NCBI RefSeq assembly: GCF_030646925.1
Contig: NZ_JAUSKL010000078.1
Coordinates: 18,978 to 82,977 of the forward strand
Reading direction: 5' to 3'
Length of the DNA: 64,000 nucleotides
Source: Candidatus Binatus sp.
GTDB lineage: Bacteria > Desulfobacterota > Binatia > Binatales > Binataceae
The notes under the pieces: model-generated
The model's input: only the letters and a program-made list of their open reading frames with translations
What the model was told of the DNA's origin: nothing
Databases searched by the model: none
Translations under genes and position numbers: made by a program
In this document: in pieces, positions 34,247-43,120 of the stretch
Layout: every line of letters starts with the position of its first letter
Position numbering within the stretch: position 1 is the first letter of the stretch

Positions 34247-35542
34247 ATGAAGACAGTTGCCGTGATCGGCACGCAGTGGGGCGACGAAGGCAAGGGCAAG
34301 ATCGTCGATATGCTGGCGGCGGATGCCGACGTCGTCGTGCGCTACCAGGGCGGCAACAATGCCGCGCACACGCTGGTCGTGGACGGCAAGAAATTCGTGC
34401 TGCGGCTGGTCCCTGCGGGCGCGCTGCATCCGGGCAAGGCGTGCGTGATCGGCAACGGGCTGGTGGTAAATCCGATCGCGCTGCTCGAGGAAATTTCAGA
34501 TCTGAAACGCAGCGGGCATCTCGCCGATGACGCGCTATTCAAGATCAGTTACGACGCGCACATGGTGATGCCGTATCACATCGCGATCGATCGCGCGCGC
34601 GAACAGCGCCTCGGCAAGCGCGCGATCGGGACGACCGGCTTCGGTATCGGTCCGACCTATGAAGACAAGATGGCGCGCGTCGGGCTTCGATTCGAAGACC
34701 TGCTCGATTTCAAATTTTTCAGCGAGAAGCTCAGGCGCAACGTCGCGGAGAAGAACGCATATCTTAAGGCGATCCTGAAAGCGAAACCGGTCAAGGCCGA
34801 CGAGATTCTCGATGCGATGAAGAAAGCGCGGCGGCGTCTGATGCCGTATCTGTGCGACACGGGCGCATACGTCAGCGACGCGATCGACGCGGGCCGCAAG
34901 GTGCTGTTCGAAGGCGCGCACGGCACGATGCTCGATATCGATCACGGTACTTATCCGTACGTGACTTCGTCGAACTGCGTGGCCAGCGCGGTGTTCGGCG
35001 GTACCGGAATCGGGCCGGGCAATCTAGACGCGGTGCTCGGCATCAGCAAGGGCTACACGACGCGCGTCGGCGCGGGCCCGTTTCCGAGCGAGTTCACCGG
35101 CTATCTCGCGGATTCGCTGCGCGAAGAGGGCGACGAATTCGGCAGCGCAACCGGGCGTCCGCGGCGGATCGGATGGTTCGACGCTGTGCTCGCGCGCTAC
35201 GTCGCGCGCGTCAACGGGATGTGGGCGCTGGCGCTGACCAAGCTCGACGTGCTGACGGGGATCGATCCGCTGAAGATCGTCGTCGGCTATCAGATCAAGG
35301 GCAAGCATTACGATCGGATTCCGCCGTCGCATCGGATGCTGATCAACGCGAAGCCGATCTTCGAAGAGATGCCTGGATGGCACGAGAGTCCGGCGTCGGC
35401 GCGGAGCCTCGCCGAATTGCCGGCGAAAGTGCGCAACTACGTGGACCGCATCGCGGAACTGGTCGGCGTGCCGATCGCGATGATCGGCGTCGGCAAGGAG
35501 CGCGAAGCAACGATCGTCGTGCGCAATCCGTTCGCGGACTAG
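34247..35542 (+). CDS. purA: Adenylosuccinate synthetase
   Basis: GTP-dependent ligase joining IMP and aspartate in AMP synthesis, 431 residues, cytosolic. ATG 34247 gives MKTVAVIGTQWGDEGKGK, with the GDEGKGK P-loop at residues 12-18; GGGGGGAACGAG precedes it. Other conserved blocks are RYQGGNNAAHTLV, GTTGFGIGPTYEDK, EGAHGTMLDIDHGTYPYVTSSNC, GISKGYTTRVGAGPFPSE and the GTP-binding TKLDVL near the C-terminus. Length is standard. It lies 82 bp after serA on the same strand and may share its transcript. Confidence 0.97.
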   Translation: MKTVAVIGTQWGDEGKGKIVDMLAADADVVVRYQGGNNAAHTLVVDGKKFVLRLVPAGALHPGKACVIGNGLVVNPIALLEEISDLKRSGHLADDALFKISYDAHMVMPYHIAIDRAREQRLGKRAIGTTGFGIGPTYEDKMARVGLRFEDLLDFKFFSEKLRRNVAEKNAYLKAILKAKPVKADEILDAMKKARRRLMPYLCDTGAYVSDAIDAGRKVLFEGAHGTMLDIDHGTYPYVTSSNCVASAVFGGTGIGPGNLDAVLGISKGYTTRVGAGPFPSEFTGYLADSLREEGDEFGSATGRPRRIGWFDAVLARYVARVNGMWALALTKLDVLTGIDPLKIVVGYQIKGKHYDRIPPSHRMLINAKPIFEEMPGWHESPASARSLAELPAKVRNYVDRIAELVGVPIAMIGVGKEREATIVVRNPFAD

Positions 35543-35571
35543 TGCGACTACTGGATTGTTAGGGAACCCGC

Positions 35572-35766
35572 CTAAACTTCGACGATTTCAATTTGCGACG
35601 CCATCTCTTCGACGCCACGCGTCTCGAGGCTTAGTTCTATTGCCTCGCGAATGTTTGCCAACGCCTCTTCCTTGGTCCTGCCTTGCGAGACGCAGCCGGT
35701 AAGCGCTGGACATTCCGCAACGACCCATCCGTCTTTGCCATGCTTGAGCGTCACGAAAACTTTCAT
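35572..35766 (-). CDS. Orphan HicB-type protein
   Basis: Small HicB-fold protein of 64 residues, MKVFVTLKHGKDGWVVAECPALTGCVSQGRTKEEALANI..., with the conserved ECPxLxGCxSQGxTxEEAxxNI pattern. HicB normally neutralises the HicA mRNA interferase, but no HicA frame is adjacent: purA ends 29 bp away on one side, and the serine hydrolase gene lies 45 bp away on the other. No C-terminal DNA-binding domain follows the HicB core. It is probably a solitary antitoxin remnant or a stand-alone regulator. Confidence 0.82.
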   Translation of the reverse strand: MKVFVTLKHGKDGWVVAECPALTGCVSQGRTKEEALANIREAIELSLETRGVEEMASQIEIVEV

Positions 35767-35811
35767 GCATCCAAGGTATCAAATGCAGCATGAGCGTCCG
35801 ACGGCGCAGTG

Positions 35812-37002
35812 CTACGCTTCGCAGACGGCGGCGAGGCTCGAGAGCGCGACGCCGCGCCGTCCCTGCCGGACGTCGTTGCGATCGAAGCCGTTGGTGCAAT
35901 AGCCGAGCGAAATTCCGGTCGCGGGATCGGCCCATCCGATTTGACCGCCGGCGCCGCCGTGCCCGAACGCATACGGGGAGTTGGTTTTGCCGAAGCCGCG
36001 ATAGTTCGCGAGACCGTCACCGCCCGCGACGACCACGCCGAGCGCGCGATTCACCTTGACGCCGAAAATCGGATCCTTGTAATCGCCCGAACGCACGCGC
36101 AGCGCTTCCTGCAAAGTTTCCGGCTTGATCAGCGGCGCGCCATCGACGGTGCGATTGTGCAACAGCCCCTGGTAGAACAGCGCGAGGTCGCCCGCGGTCG
36201 TGATTCCGCCGCCGCCGGGAACCCCGGCCTCTTTCACGATTGCTTGATTGAAGCCGAGGATCGCTTCTTCGGTTACTTCCGTTTCAGGCAGTTCCGGGAA
36301 GCCCATTTTTTTGCGCTCTTCGTTGGTGAGCGGATCGCCGACGTAGCACAGTTCGGCTACCCGGCCATGATATTCCTTCGGTAGGCCGACGCGCAGTTCA
36401 GGCAATCCGAGCGGCGTCGAAATTCGATCGTAAACGAACTGGCGAAAATCCTTGCCGGTGCGCCGCTCGATTATTTCCGCGATCGCCCAGAATCCCGACG
36501 TCGCATGGTATTCGTACTTGCTCCCGACTGGCCATTCGAGCCGCCACTTCGAAAAACGCTCGAGCCGCTTCGACTTGTCGAGCCATTCGCTCTGCGGATA
36601 CGGCGCGTTGGGAAATCCGCCGATGTGCAGCAACACTTGCTCGACGGTGATACCGTCTTTGCCGTTGGTGCCGAACTCGGGAACGATGTCGGCGACTTTT
36701 TCGCTCGCGCTTAGCTTGCCCTCGCCCATCAGGATCCACGAGGCGGCCGACATGATCGCCTTGGTGCACGAGAAAATCGTGTAGAGGGTCTCGTTGGTGG
36801 CAGGCTTTTCAGCGCCGCCCTGCACCGCGTTGCCGACGGTGCGCATCGCGCCGATTTTTCCGTTGCGCGCAATCGCGATCTGCGTGGAAGGCAGCAGTCC
36901 TTCTTTCACTTCGCGCTCGGCGCGATTGAAAAGCGCCTCGACCTTTTGCGGATCGAGACCGATTTCACGCGGATTTTCGGCAAAATGCTTCTGCTCGGGC
37001 AT
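35812..37002 (-). CDS. Serine hydrolase, class C beta-lactamase/esterase family
   Basis: Penicillin-binding-protein-like serine hydrolase of 396 residues, from ATG 37002 with a GAGGGAGA ribosome-binding site; an upstream extension runs through an unrelated repeat. Catalytic motifs are SxxK as SCTK in YTIFSCTKAIMSAAS, a variant YxN motif reading Tyr-His-Ala (KYEYHATSGFWA), and the third motif HGGAG in AFGHGGAGGQIGWA. No signal peptide is evident, so it is probably a cytosolic esterase, lactonase or amidase rather than a beta-lactamase. The substitution at the third position of YxN is shared by some EstB-like esterases. Confidence 0.85.
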   Translation of the reverse strand: MPEQKHFAENPREIGLDPQKVEALFNRAEREVKEGLLPSTQIAIARNGKIGAMRTVGNAVQGGAEKPATNETLYTIFSCTKAIMSAASWILMGEGKLSASEKVADIVPEFGTNGKDGITVEQVLLHIGGFPNAPYPQSEWLDKSKRLERFSKWRLEWPVGSKYEYHATSGFWAIAEIIERRTGKDFRQFVYDRISTPLGLPELRVGLPKEYHGRVAELCYVGDPLTNEERKKMGFPELPETEVTEEAILGFNQAIVKEAGVPGGGGITTAGDLALFYQGLLHNRTVDGAPLIKPETLQEALRVRSGDYKDPIFGVKVNRALGVVVAGGDGLANYRGFGKTNSPYAFGHGGAGGQIGWADPATGISLGYCTNGFDRNDVRQGRRGVALSSLAAVCEA

Positions 37003-37070
37003 CGCAGGATTCTCCCTCGGACCGTTTGACGTTTTCGGGATATAACACAGAATCGGCAACCCGTCAGCGC

Positions 37071-37145
37071 TTACCGCCAAGGCGCCAAGACACCAAGTTT
37101 TTGTAAACGTCCCTTTTCCTCCGACTTGGCGCCTTAGTGGTTGAA
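37071..37145. repeat. Inverted-repeat element (CCACTAAG family), copy b
   Basis: Arms CCGCCAAGGCGCCAAG and CTTGGCGCCTTAGTGG match as inverted repeats at 13 of 16 positions, with an AT-rich centre (TTTTTGTAAACG). It is related to the element at 20014-20092 and lies between the arnD stop and the serine hydrolase start, where it could fold as a transcript-end hairpin. Confidence 0.75.
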
Positions 37146-37151
37146 ATGGAT

Positions 37152-38063
37152 TCAGGCGAGCGCGAGCGGCGGGCCCTGCGCCGAGATCCAGCCGGCGCGG
37201 CCGGGCAGCGTCGTGCGGATGATTTCGCATACTGGCAACTCTGCGCGATTCAAGCGCGATGCGATCTCGCGAAGTTGCACGAAAAGCGCGCCGCGATCCT
37301 TCAGTGCACGAATCAGCGCCGTGAAATTTCCAAGCTGGCTCATCCCCTCGGTTTCAGCATGGATCGTATGCACATTGAGCGCGTCGGCGCGGCATTGGCC
37401 GAGGTAGAAATCGCGAACCGCAGCGACGTCGCGCAGATCGCTGCGGCCCATCACTTCATCCAGCGTCGGTAAGGTAGTCGGAATTTCGGGCGTCGTGAGG
37501 ACCTGGCCGTTGACGACGCATCGGTACGGCACGATGCCGCGCGTGTCGCTGCGGTAATCGAGATGCATCGTATCGAGCGCGACCGAGGCCGCGTCGTTGG
37601 TGCGCCAGCCCGGCGCCGCGAAACTCTTCGACGGCTCGCCCAGAATCGCGCGGTACACCTCGAACGCGTCGGCCAGTTCGTCGCGCACGCCGCGCTCGCC
37701 GATATCGTCGAGATGATCCTGCCATCGCACGTGATCGTAGCCGTGCACGCCGACTTCGAAGCCGCGCGCCTTCAGTTCGCGCAGCGTGGACGGAAATGAC
37801 AGCGCGATCGGGCGCGAGGGGAGCAGCGTGCCCGAAAGAATCGTGCGCATCCCGTACATCGCGACCGCCTTGGTGCGAAACATCTTGCCGACGAAACCGC
37901 GATTGCGGAACACGCGCAAAATCGCGCGGCCGGAATTGTCGGGGCCCATCGCGATGTAGAAACTCGCCGCGACAGTCTCGCGCTCGAGCATTTCCGCGAG
38001 GCGCGGGACGCCTTGCTCGAGACCCTGATGGGTGTCGACGTCTATCTTAAGAGCTATTTCCAC
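37152..38063 (-). CDS. arnD: ArnD-like 4-deoxy-4-formamido-L-arabinose-phosphoundecaprenol deformylase
   Basis: Polysaccharide-deacetylase-family enzyme of about 303 residues that removes the formyl group from undecaprenyl-phosphate-Ara4FN at the inner membrane. GTG 38063 gives MEIALKIDVDTHQGLEQGVPRL, aligned with E. coli ArnD (296 residues). Shared blocks are RIDVDT-like KIDVDTHQG, MGPDNSGRAILR, GVHGYDHVRWQDH (metal His-x4-His), the SDTRGIVPYRC strand, PTTLPTLDEVMGR and HTIHAETEG. It is the last gene of the minus-strand arn group, 37 bp after the ArnA decarboxylase-like gene. Longer starts (38120) overlap that gene's 3' end. Confidence 0.9.
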   Translation of the reverse strand: MEIALKIDVDTHQGLEQGVPRLAEMLERETVAASFYIAMGPDNSGRAILRVFRNRGFVGKMFRTKAVAMYGMRTILSGTLLPSRPIALSFPSTLRELKARGFEVGVHGYDHVRWQDHLDDIGERGVRDELADAFEVYRAILGEPSKSFAAPGWRTNDAASVALDTMHLDYRSDTRGIVPYRCVVNGQVLTTPEIPTTLPTLDEVMGRSDLRDVAAVRDFYLGQCRADALNVHTIHAETEGMSQLGNFTALIRALKDRGALFVQLREIASRLNRAELPVCEIIRTTLPGRAGWISAQGPPLALA

Positions 38064-38100
38064 CGCTTGAGTGCGATTTCCACCGGTGATCGATTTGCGA

Positions 38101-39066
38101 TCACTTCGCCATCTCGGCACGGAACCAGTCCATCGAGATTTTCACGCCCTCGCGCAGATTCACCTTGGGCGTGACGCCGAGCAGCGTGCGCATTTTCGTG
38201 TTGTCGGGCACGCGCCGCGGGATGTCCTCGTAGCTGCTGCCGTACACTTCTTCCTGCGTGACGAAAGTTATTTTCGATTTCGAGGGCCCGAACAACTCGA
38301 GCATCAGCTCGGCGAATTCGAGCACGCTGGTTTCGACATCGATGCCGATATTGATCGCTTCGCCATTGGCCGCGGGATTGATGCCCGCCTGCACGGTCGC
38401 GTCGATCGCGTCGGTAACATAGGTGAAGCATCGCGTCTGTTTGCCGTCGCCGACCACGGTAAGATCGGCGCCGCGCAACAATTGCCCCATAAAGATCGTG
38501 AACAGCCGCCCGACATCGACCTTATCGAGCCGCGGGCCGTACGCGTTGAAGTAGCGCACCACCGTCACCGGCATCCCGAGCTTGTGATAGGCAAAACAAA
38601 AATGCTCGCCGACCGCCTTCGACGTCGAGTAGCACCATCGATCGATACTGGTCGCGCCGAGCACGCGATCGTCATCCTCGCGCCACGGCACCTTGGGATT
38701 TCTGCCGTACACCTCGGAGGTCGAACTGAACACGACGCGCTTGTTGTACTTGTAGGCGGCCTTCAGCACATTCTGCGTGCCGTTCACGTTGACGTTGAGC
38801 GTTTGATACGGATCCGCGACGTAGTGCTCGACGCCGACGACCGCTGCGAGATGGTAGATCAGATCGGTCTTGGCGATCAGGCCGTCGAGCAATTCCAGAT
38901 TGAACACCGAGTCGTGCACATACTGAAAGCGCGGATTGTTCAGCAGGTGGCGGACCTTGCCGATCGAGCCGGTATCGAGCACGGAGACCTCGTCGCCGCG
39001 CGCGATGAACGCGTCGGAAAGATGAGAACCGAGAAATCCCGCGCCGCCAGTAATAAAAATGCGCAT
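38101..39066 (-). CDS. arnA: ArnA C-terminal-type UDP-glucuronate dehydrogenase/decarboxylase
   Basis: NAD-dependent extended SDR of 321 residues corresponding to the C-terminal half of E. coli ArnA, here a separate gene. ATG 39066 has GGAGG at ideal spacing, better than an upstream TTG. NAD motif GGAGFLGSHL is at the N-terminus; STSEVYG carries the catalytic Ser-Glu pair used by ArnA, and SIDRWCYSTSK the YxxxK. Further ArnA-like segments are FNAYGPRLDKVDVGRL, GKQTRCFTYVTDAIDA, INIGIDVETS and YGSSYEDIPRRVPDN. A UDP-xylose synthase or epimerase role is the main alternative, but the neighbours favour Ara4N synthesis. Confidence 0.82.
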   Translation of the reverse strand: MRIFITGGAGFLGSHLSDAFIARGDEVSVLDTGSIGKVRHLLNNPRFQYVHDSVFNLELLDGLIAKTDLIYHLAAVVGVEHYVADPYQTLNVNVNGTQNVLKAAYKYNKRVVFSSTSEVYGRNPKVPWREDDDRVLGATSIDRWCYSTSKAVGEHFCFAYHKLGMPVTVVRYFNAYGPRLDKVDVGRLFTIFMGQLLRGADLTVVGDGKQTRCFTYVTDAIDATVQAGINPAANGEAINIGIDVETSVLEFAELMLELFGPSKSKITFVTQEEVYGSSYEDIPRRVPDNTKMRTLLGVTPKVNLREGVKISMDWFRAEMAK

Positions 39067-39079
39067 GTGATCCTCCGCG

Positions 39080-40054
39080 CTATTCAAGCCTGAGATTGCG
39101 ATCGCCAGTTGCGCCGCTTAGCGCCGCGCGCGCAGCTTCCTCGACGCCATCCTCGAACTGCACGACGCTGACGGCGACGCTGCCCTCGCCCGCCGCGACT
39201 TCGATCGAGCCGTCGGGATTATGTCGCACGATTTGTCCCGGCGCGCCGCAATTTCCGGCTTCGGCCGCAATCCTTGCGCTCCATACCAGCAGCTTTTTTC
39301 CGCCCGCGAAACAGAATGCGCCCGGATACGGATGCGTCACGGCGCGCACGAGGTTGAAAATTCGCCGCGCGGGCCATCGCCAATCGATTCGTCCATCCTC
39401 CGGCCGCCGGCGACCGAAGTAACTACCCTGCGAGATATCCTGTTTGCGGCGCGGCGCAGTGCCGGTGACTATTCGCGGATGCATCTCGGCGATCAATTCG
39501 ACGCCGAGCGGGATCAGCTTGCGATAGAGCGAAAGCGCGTTGTCATCATCGTCGATTGCGACTGCGCGCTGTCCGACGATATCGCCCGCATCGGCGCGCG
39601 CAACCATATGATGCAGCGTGACGCCGGCTTCGCGCTCGCCGTTCACGAGCATCCAGTTCACCGGCGCGCGTCCGCGATACGCGGGCAGCAGCGACGGATG
39701 CAGATTGAACGCGCCGATGCTCGCGAGTCGCAGCACGCTGTCTTTAATCAAGTATCGATAGGAGAAGGAGTACAGCACCGACGGCTCGATCGCGGCGACA
39801 GCGGCCTCCACCGAAGCATCGACACGATCGGGCGCGTGGACGGGAATGCCATGCGACTCCGCAAGTTGCGCGCACGAGTTCCACCAGATTTCTTCGTGAG
39901 GATCGTCGCGATGCGTAAACAGCGCGGCAATCGGCGCGCCAATCTCGAGCAGCGCCTTGATGCATCGAAAACCCATCTCGTGATACGCGAACAGCACGCA
40001 GCGCGACGATCGAATCGATTCGGCGGTGTCGGCATTCGAGCGATCTGTTGCCAC
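39080..40054 (-). CDS. arnA: ArnA N-terminal-type UDP-L-Ara4N formyltransferase
   Basis: Formyltransferase of 324 residues, equivalent to the N-terminal half of ArnA, transferring formyl from N10-formyl-THF to UDP-Ara4N. GTG 40054 start. Strong family matches are VLFAYHEMGFRCIKALLE, FTHRDDPHEEIW, the catalytic FNLHPSLLPAYRGRAPVNWMLVNGE (Asn and His present) and TLHHMVARADAGDIVGQ, with the SYFGRRRPEDGRIDW and VRAVTHPYPGAFCF segments after it. The C-terminal ~100 residues form the oligosaccharide-binding-like lobe. It lies 38 bp after arnC and 13 bp before the decarboxylase half, so both halves are made from one mRNA but as separate chains. Confidence 0.92.
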   Translation of the reverse strand: MATDRSNADTAESIRSSRCVLFAYHEMGFRCIKALLEIGAPIAALFTHRDDPHEEIWWNSCAQLAESHGIPVHAPDRVDASVEAAVAAIEPSVLYSFSYRYLIKDSVLRLASIGAFNLHPSLLPAYRGRAPVNWMLVNGEREAGVTLHHMVARADAGDIVGQRAVAIDDDDNALSLYRKLIPLGVELIAEMHPRIVTGTAPRRKQDISQGSYFGRRRPEDGRIDWRWPARRIFNLVRAVTHPYPGAFCFAGGKKLLVWSARIAAEAGNCGAPGQIVRHNPDGSIEVAAGEGSVAVSVVQFEDGVEEAARAALSGATGDRNLRLE

Positions 40055-40092
40055 GATAGATGGTGGGCGAGCCGCGTGCGCAAGCCGAGCGG

Positions 40093-41106
40093 CTAGTGCT
40101 TGTCGATGGCGTCGTCAGCGGCGCCATGCACCGCGCGCACGATATAAGTCGGACGCCGCCGCACCTCGATGTAAATTCGCCCCACGTACTCGCCGATCAA
40201 TCCAAGCGCCAGAAAAATCACGCCGACGAAAAAGAACAGCACCGCGAACAGCGTCCACAGCGCGCCTTCCTGCTGCGGCCCGTAGATCAATCGATGCGCC
40301 AGCAGGATCGTCGCGAACAACGCGTCGAGCACGAAGATGCCGACGCCGGTCAGGCTCAGCGCCTGGATCGGGATCAGCGAAAATCCGGTGATGAGATTCA
40401 GGCTGAGTTTCGCGAGCCCGAACAGATTGTACTTGGACTCGCCGCCGGCGCGGGCGTCGTGGCCGACGGGAATTTCCGCGACGCGCTTGGCGAACGTGTT
40501 GGCGAGCGCCGGCACGAATGACGCCTTCTCGTCGCAATCCACGACCGTGTCCACGATATGCCGGCGATACGCGCGCAGCATGCATCCGTAATCATGCATC
40601 GGCACGCCGACGATCATCGAGGTGAGGCGATTGTGCAGGCGCGACGCGTATCTGCGATACGCCCGATCGTGCCGCTCTTCGCGCCATCCGCCGACGACGT
40701 CGTTGCCATCGTCGATCGCGGCGAGCAAGCGCGGGATTTCCTCGGGCGGATTCTGCAGATCGGCGTCGAGCGTGACGACCACGTCGCCGCGCGATTGCCG
40801 AAAGCCGGCGAGAATCGCTGAATGCTGTCCGAAGTTGCGCGCCAACTCAACGACGCGCACGCGCTCGTGCTCCGCGGCGGAAATCTCGCGCAGCATTCTG
40901 AGCGAATCATCGTGCGAGCCGTCGTCGATAAATACGACTTCCCACGGACGGTCGAGAGTGTCGAGCACCGGCTTCAATCGCGACCACAGCCGCTCGAGAT
41001 TCGCCGATTCGTTGTAGACCGGCACCACGATCGATACGAGTTGCGGATGCGTCGCCGACGCAAACGACGTCGTTCGAATTGGCGATATTTTGCCTGGGGA
41101 ACTCAA
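40093..41106 (-). CDS. arnC: ArnC-like undecaprenyl-phosphate Ara4FN transferase
   Basis: GT2 membrane glycosyltransferase of 337 residues that loads Ara4FN onto undecaprenyl phosphate on the cytosolic face. The track of motifs equals ArnC: SIVVPVYNESANLERL, VVFIDDGSHDDSL, RNFGQHSAILAGF, TLDADLQNPPEEIPRL, MHDYGCMLRAYRRHIV and GESKYNLFGL. Two C-terminal helices (around VGIFVLDALFATILL and LWTLFAVLFFFVGVIFLALGLIGEY) follow, then GRIYIEVRRRPTYIV. The start is TTG 41106; no better-placed ATG exists before the first strand. First gene of the arn minus-strand operon, divergent from arnT. Confidence 0.94.
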   Translation of the reverse strand: MSSPGKISPIRTTSFASATHPQLVSIVVPVYNESANLERLWSRLKPVLDTLDRPWEVVFIDDGSHDDSLRMLREISAAEHERVRVVELARNFGQHSAILAGFRQSRGDVVVTLDADLQNPPEEIPRLLAAIDDGNDVVGGWREERHDRAYRRYASRLHNRLTSMIVGVPMHDYGCMLRAYRRHIVDTVVDCDEKASFVPALANTFAKRVAEIPVGHDARAGGESKYNLFGLAKLSLNLITGFSLIPIQALSLTGVGIFVLDALFATILLAHRLIYGPQQEGALWTLFAVLFFFVGVIFLALGLIGEYVGRIYIEVRRRPTYIVRAVHGAADDAIDKH

Positions 41107-41231
41107 TCTCGTCGCGCGGCGCCTGCCGATTTCGGCTCGTTGCCGCGCCTTTACATTCTTGCAGACGCATTCATCAATTTAAAGACGACCCTGTTGACCG
41201 CCACGACCGGCCTCGCGAGACTGCATCGACC

Positions 41232-42968
41232 ATGCTCGCGAACAGCCGCCGCAATCGTTTGATCCTGTGCGCTCTGGTGGCGGCTGCGCTCTACCTTCCG
41301 GGTCTCGGCGCACCCGCGCTGTGGGAGCCGGACGAGGGGCGCTACGCGGAAATCGCGCGCGAGATGGTCGCCTCGCGCGACTACGTCACCCCGCGCAACA
41401 ATTTCGAGCTCTACTTCGAGAAGCCGCCGCTGGTGTATTGGTGCGACGCGGCGATGATCGATCTGTTCGGGCCGACAGAATTCGCCGTGCGATTGCCGTC
41501 GGCACTTTTCAGCATCGGGCAAGTCGTCGTCACCGCCGCGCTCGCCGACGCGATGCTCGGTGCGAGCGCTGGCTTGCTCTCCGCGCTCGCACTGATGCTC
41601 ATGCCATTGTTTTTTGCCTTCGCGCGATTCGCGACGCTCGATCCGGCGCTGGCTTTTTTTCTCACTGCGGCGCTCGCTTCCTTCTATCGAGCCTCGCGCG
41701 GCGGCTCGTTCGGCAATCGCACCAGCCGCTTCTGGATGATCGTATCCGCCGCGATGCTCGCATTGGGCACGCTCGCCAAAGGTCCAGTTGCGCCAATCCT
41801 CGGCGTGGCGATCATTTTGCTTTGGCTTGCGGCGGCGCATCGCCTCCGCGAAATCGCGGCGATGCCGCTAATCTGGTGCGCTGCGCTCTACCTTGCGATC
41901 GCGATGCCGTGGTTCGTCATCGCGGAGGCGCGGAATCCCGGCTTCCTGCGCTTTTTTTTCATCCACGAGCATCTGCAGCGCTACGTCTCGTCGCGCGAGC
42001 ATGGATGGGGACCGTGGTTTTTCATCCCGATCGTGCTTGCCGGATGCTGGCCGTGGATTTTCTTCGCGCCGCTCGGATGGTCCGCGATGCGCACTCCGCG
42101 CGCCGCTTCCGACCAAGGCTCCGCCACTCTGCTGCGTTCGGATGCTCGCTTCCTTTTGATTTGGTTCATCGTAATATTCGTTTTCTTTTCGATTCCGCGC
42201 TCCAAACTCGGCACTTACATTCTGCCTGCGCTACCGCCCCTCGCGATCTTCGCCGGATGTGGCCTCGCTCGATTGAGTTCGCTGGCGGATGAGCATCGCA
42301 TCCGCGTGCTCAAGTACTGCGCGATCGCCAACGCCGCGATCGCAACGATCGCCGCCGTCGCGCTCGCCGTGGCGCTTCATCCGACGCATCCGGCACTCGC
42401 GCAAACCGGTATTCTCGTCGCAGTTGCGATCGCGCTCGGCGCCGCCTCGATGTATGCGCTTGGCCGCGCTGGCAACCGGATCAATTTCGGTATCGGCGCT
42501 CTCGCGATCGCGATGGCCCTCACGATCGCACTGGCGGAGAAGGCGCGTGACGATGCAGCATCGCTCTCGACGTATCGAAACCTCGCGCACGCGGTCGAAC
42601 CGTATCTCGGCGCCGCGGGCAGCGAATGCGCGCTCGCGTCGTATCGGCATTACGTGCAGTCGCTGCCTTTCTACACTCATCGGCGCGAAACGCGCGTCGT
42701 GTATTGGGGCGAATTGTCCGAAGTGAATCTCGGCTCGCGCGTCAAATCCCCCTTCCTGATTGGCTCCGATGCTCGCCTTGGTCAAGTCTGGGGCTCCGGC
42801 AGTTGCATGGTGCTGATCGCGAACGCCCGCGATCTCCCCGCGCTGCGCGGAGTGCTCAAGCCCGCGCCCGTCGTGCTCGGATGCGAGGGCAAGAAGTATG
42901 CGCTGTACAATGGAAGCCTCGCGCCGCCTCCAGCCGCGTCCGCCTGCGTGGCGCAATCGGGTCGCTAA
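41232..42968 (+). CDS. arnT: ArnT-like lipid A Ara4N/glycosyl transferase (GT83)
   Basis: Polytopic inner-membrane glycosyltransferase of 578 residues, transferring the sugar from undecaprenyl phosphate to lipid A on the periplasmic side. ATG 41232 gives MLANSRRNRLILCALV. The first periplasmic loop holds ALWEPDEGRYAEIAREMV with the DE pair of GT-C enzymes, then LYFEKPPLVYW, a hallmark of ArnT/PMT proteins. About twelve helices are visible, with a soluble C-terminal part (from ~480) bearing RRETRVVYWGEL. It is transcribed divergently from arnC. Together these genes imply polymyxin-type surface-charge modification. Confidence 0.9.
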   Translation: MLANSRRNRLILCALVAAALYLPGLGAPALWEPDEGRYAEIAREMVASRDYVTPRNNFELYFEKPPLVYWCDAAMIDLFGPTEFAVRLPSALFSIGQVVVTAALADAMLGASAGLLSALALMLMPLFFAFARFATLDPALAFFLTAALASFYRASRGGSFGNRTSRFWMIVSAAMLALGTLAKGPVAPILGVAIILLWLAAAHRLREIAAMPLIWCAALYLAIAMPWFVIAEARNPGFLRFFFIHEHLQRYVSSREHGWGPWFFIPIVLAGCWPWIFFAPLGWSAMRTPRAASDQGSATLLRSDARFLLIWFIVIFVFFSIPRSKLGTYILPALPPLAIFAGCGLARLSSLADEHRIRVLKYCAIANAAIATIAAVALAVALHPTHPALAQTGILVAVAIALGAASMYALGRAGNRINFGIGALAIAMALTIALAEKARDDAASLSTYRNLAHAVEPYLGAAGSECALASYRHYVQSLPFYTHRRETRVVYWGELSEVNLGSRVKSPFLIGSDARLGQVWGSGSCMVLIANARDLPALRGVLKPAPVVLGCEGKKYALYNGSLAPPPAASACVAQSGR

Positions 42969-43120
42969 ATGCGTCGCATCGCTTCGAGGGTACTTGGAAT
43001 CGGTTCGGTCCGACTGTAGCTTTCTGGCATGCGAAGTTCTGAGTTGCGGCGAACGCGAGAATTCGGCGCATCGATGTCGTTTTTTCAACGCCAATTTAAC
43101 TGGCAAGAGATTGCATAACG

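Noticed and set aside
35572..35766. Complete HicAB toxin-antitoxin module
   Set aside because: Only HicB is present; no HicA-sized frame with its conserved His motif is adjacent on either side.
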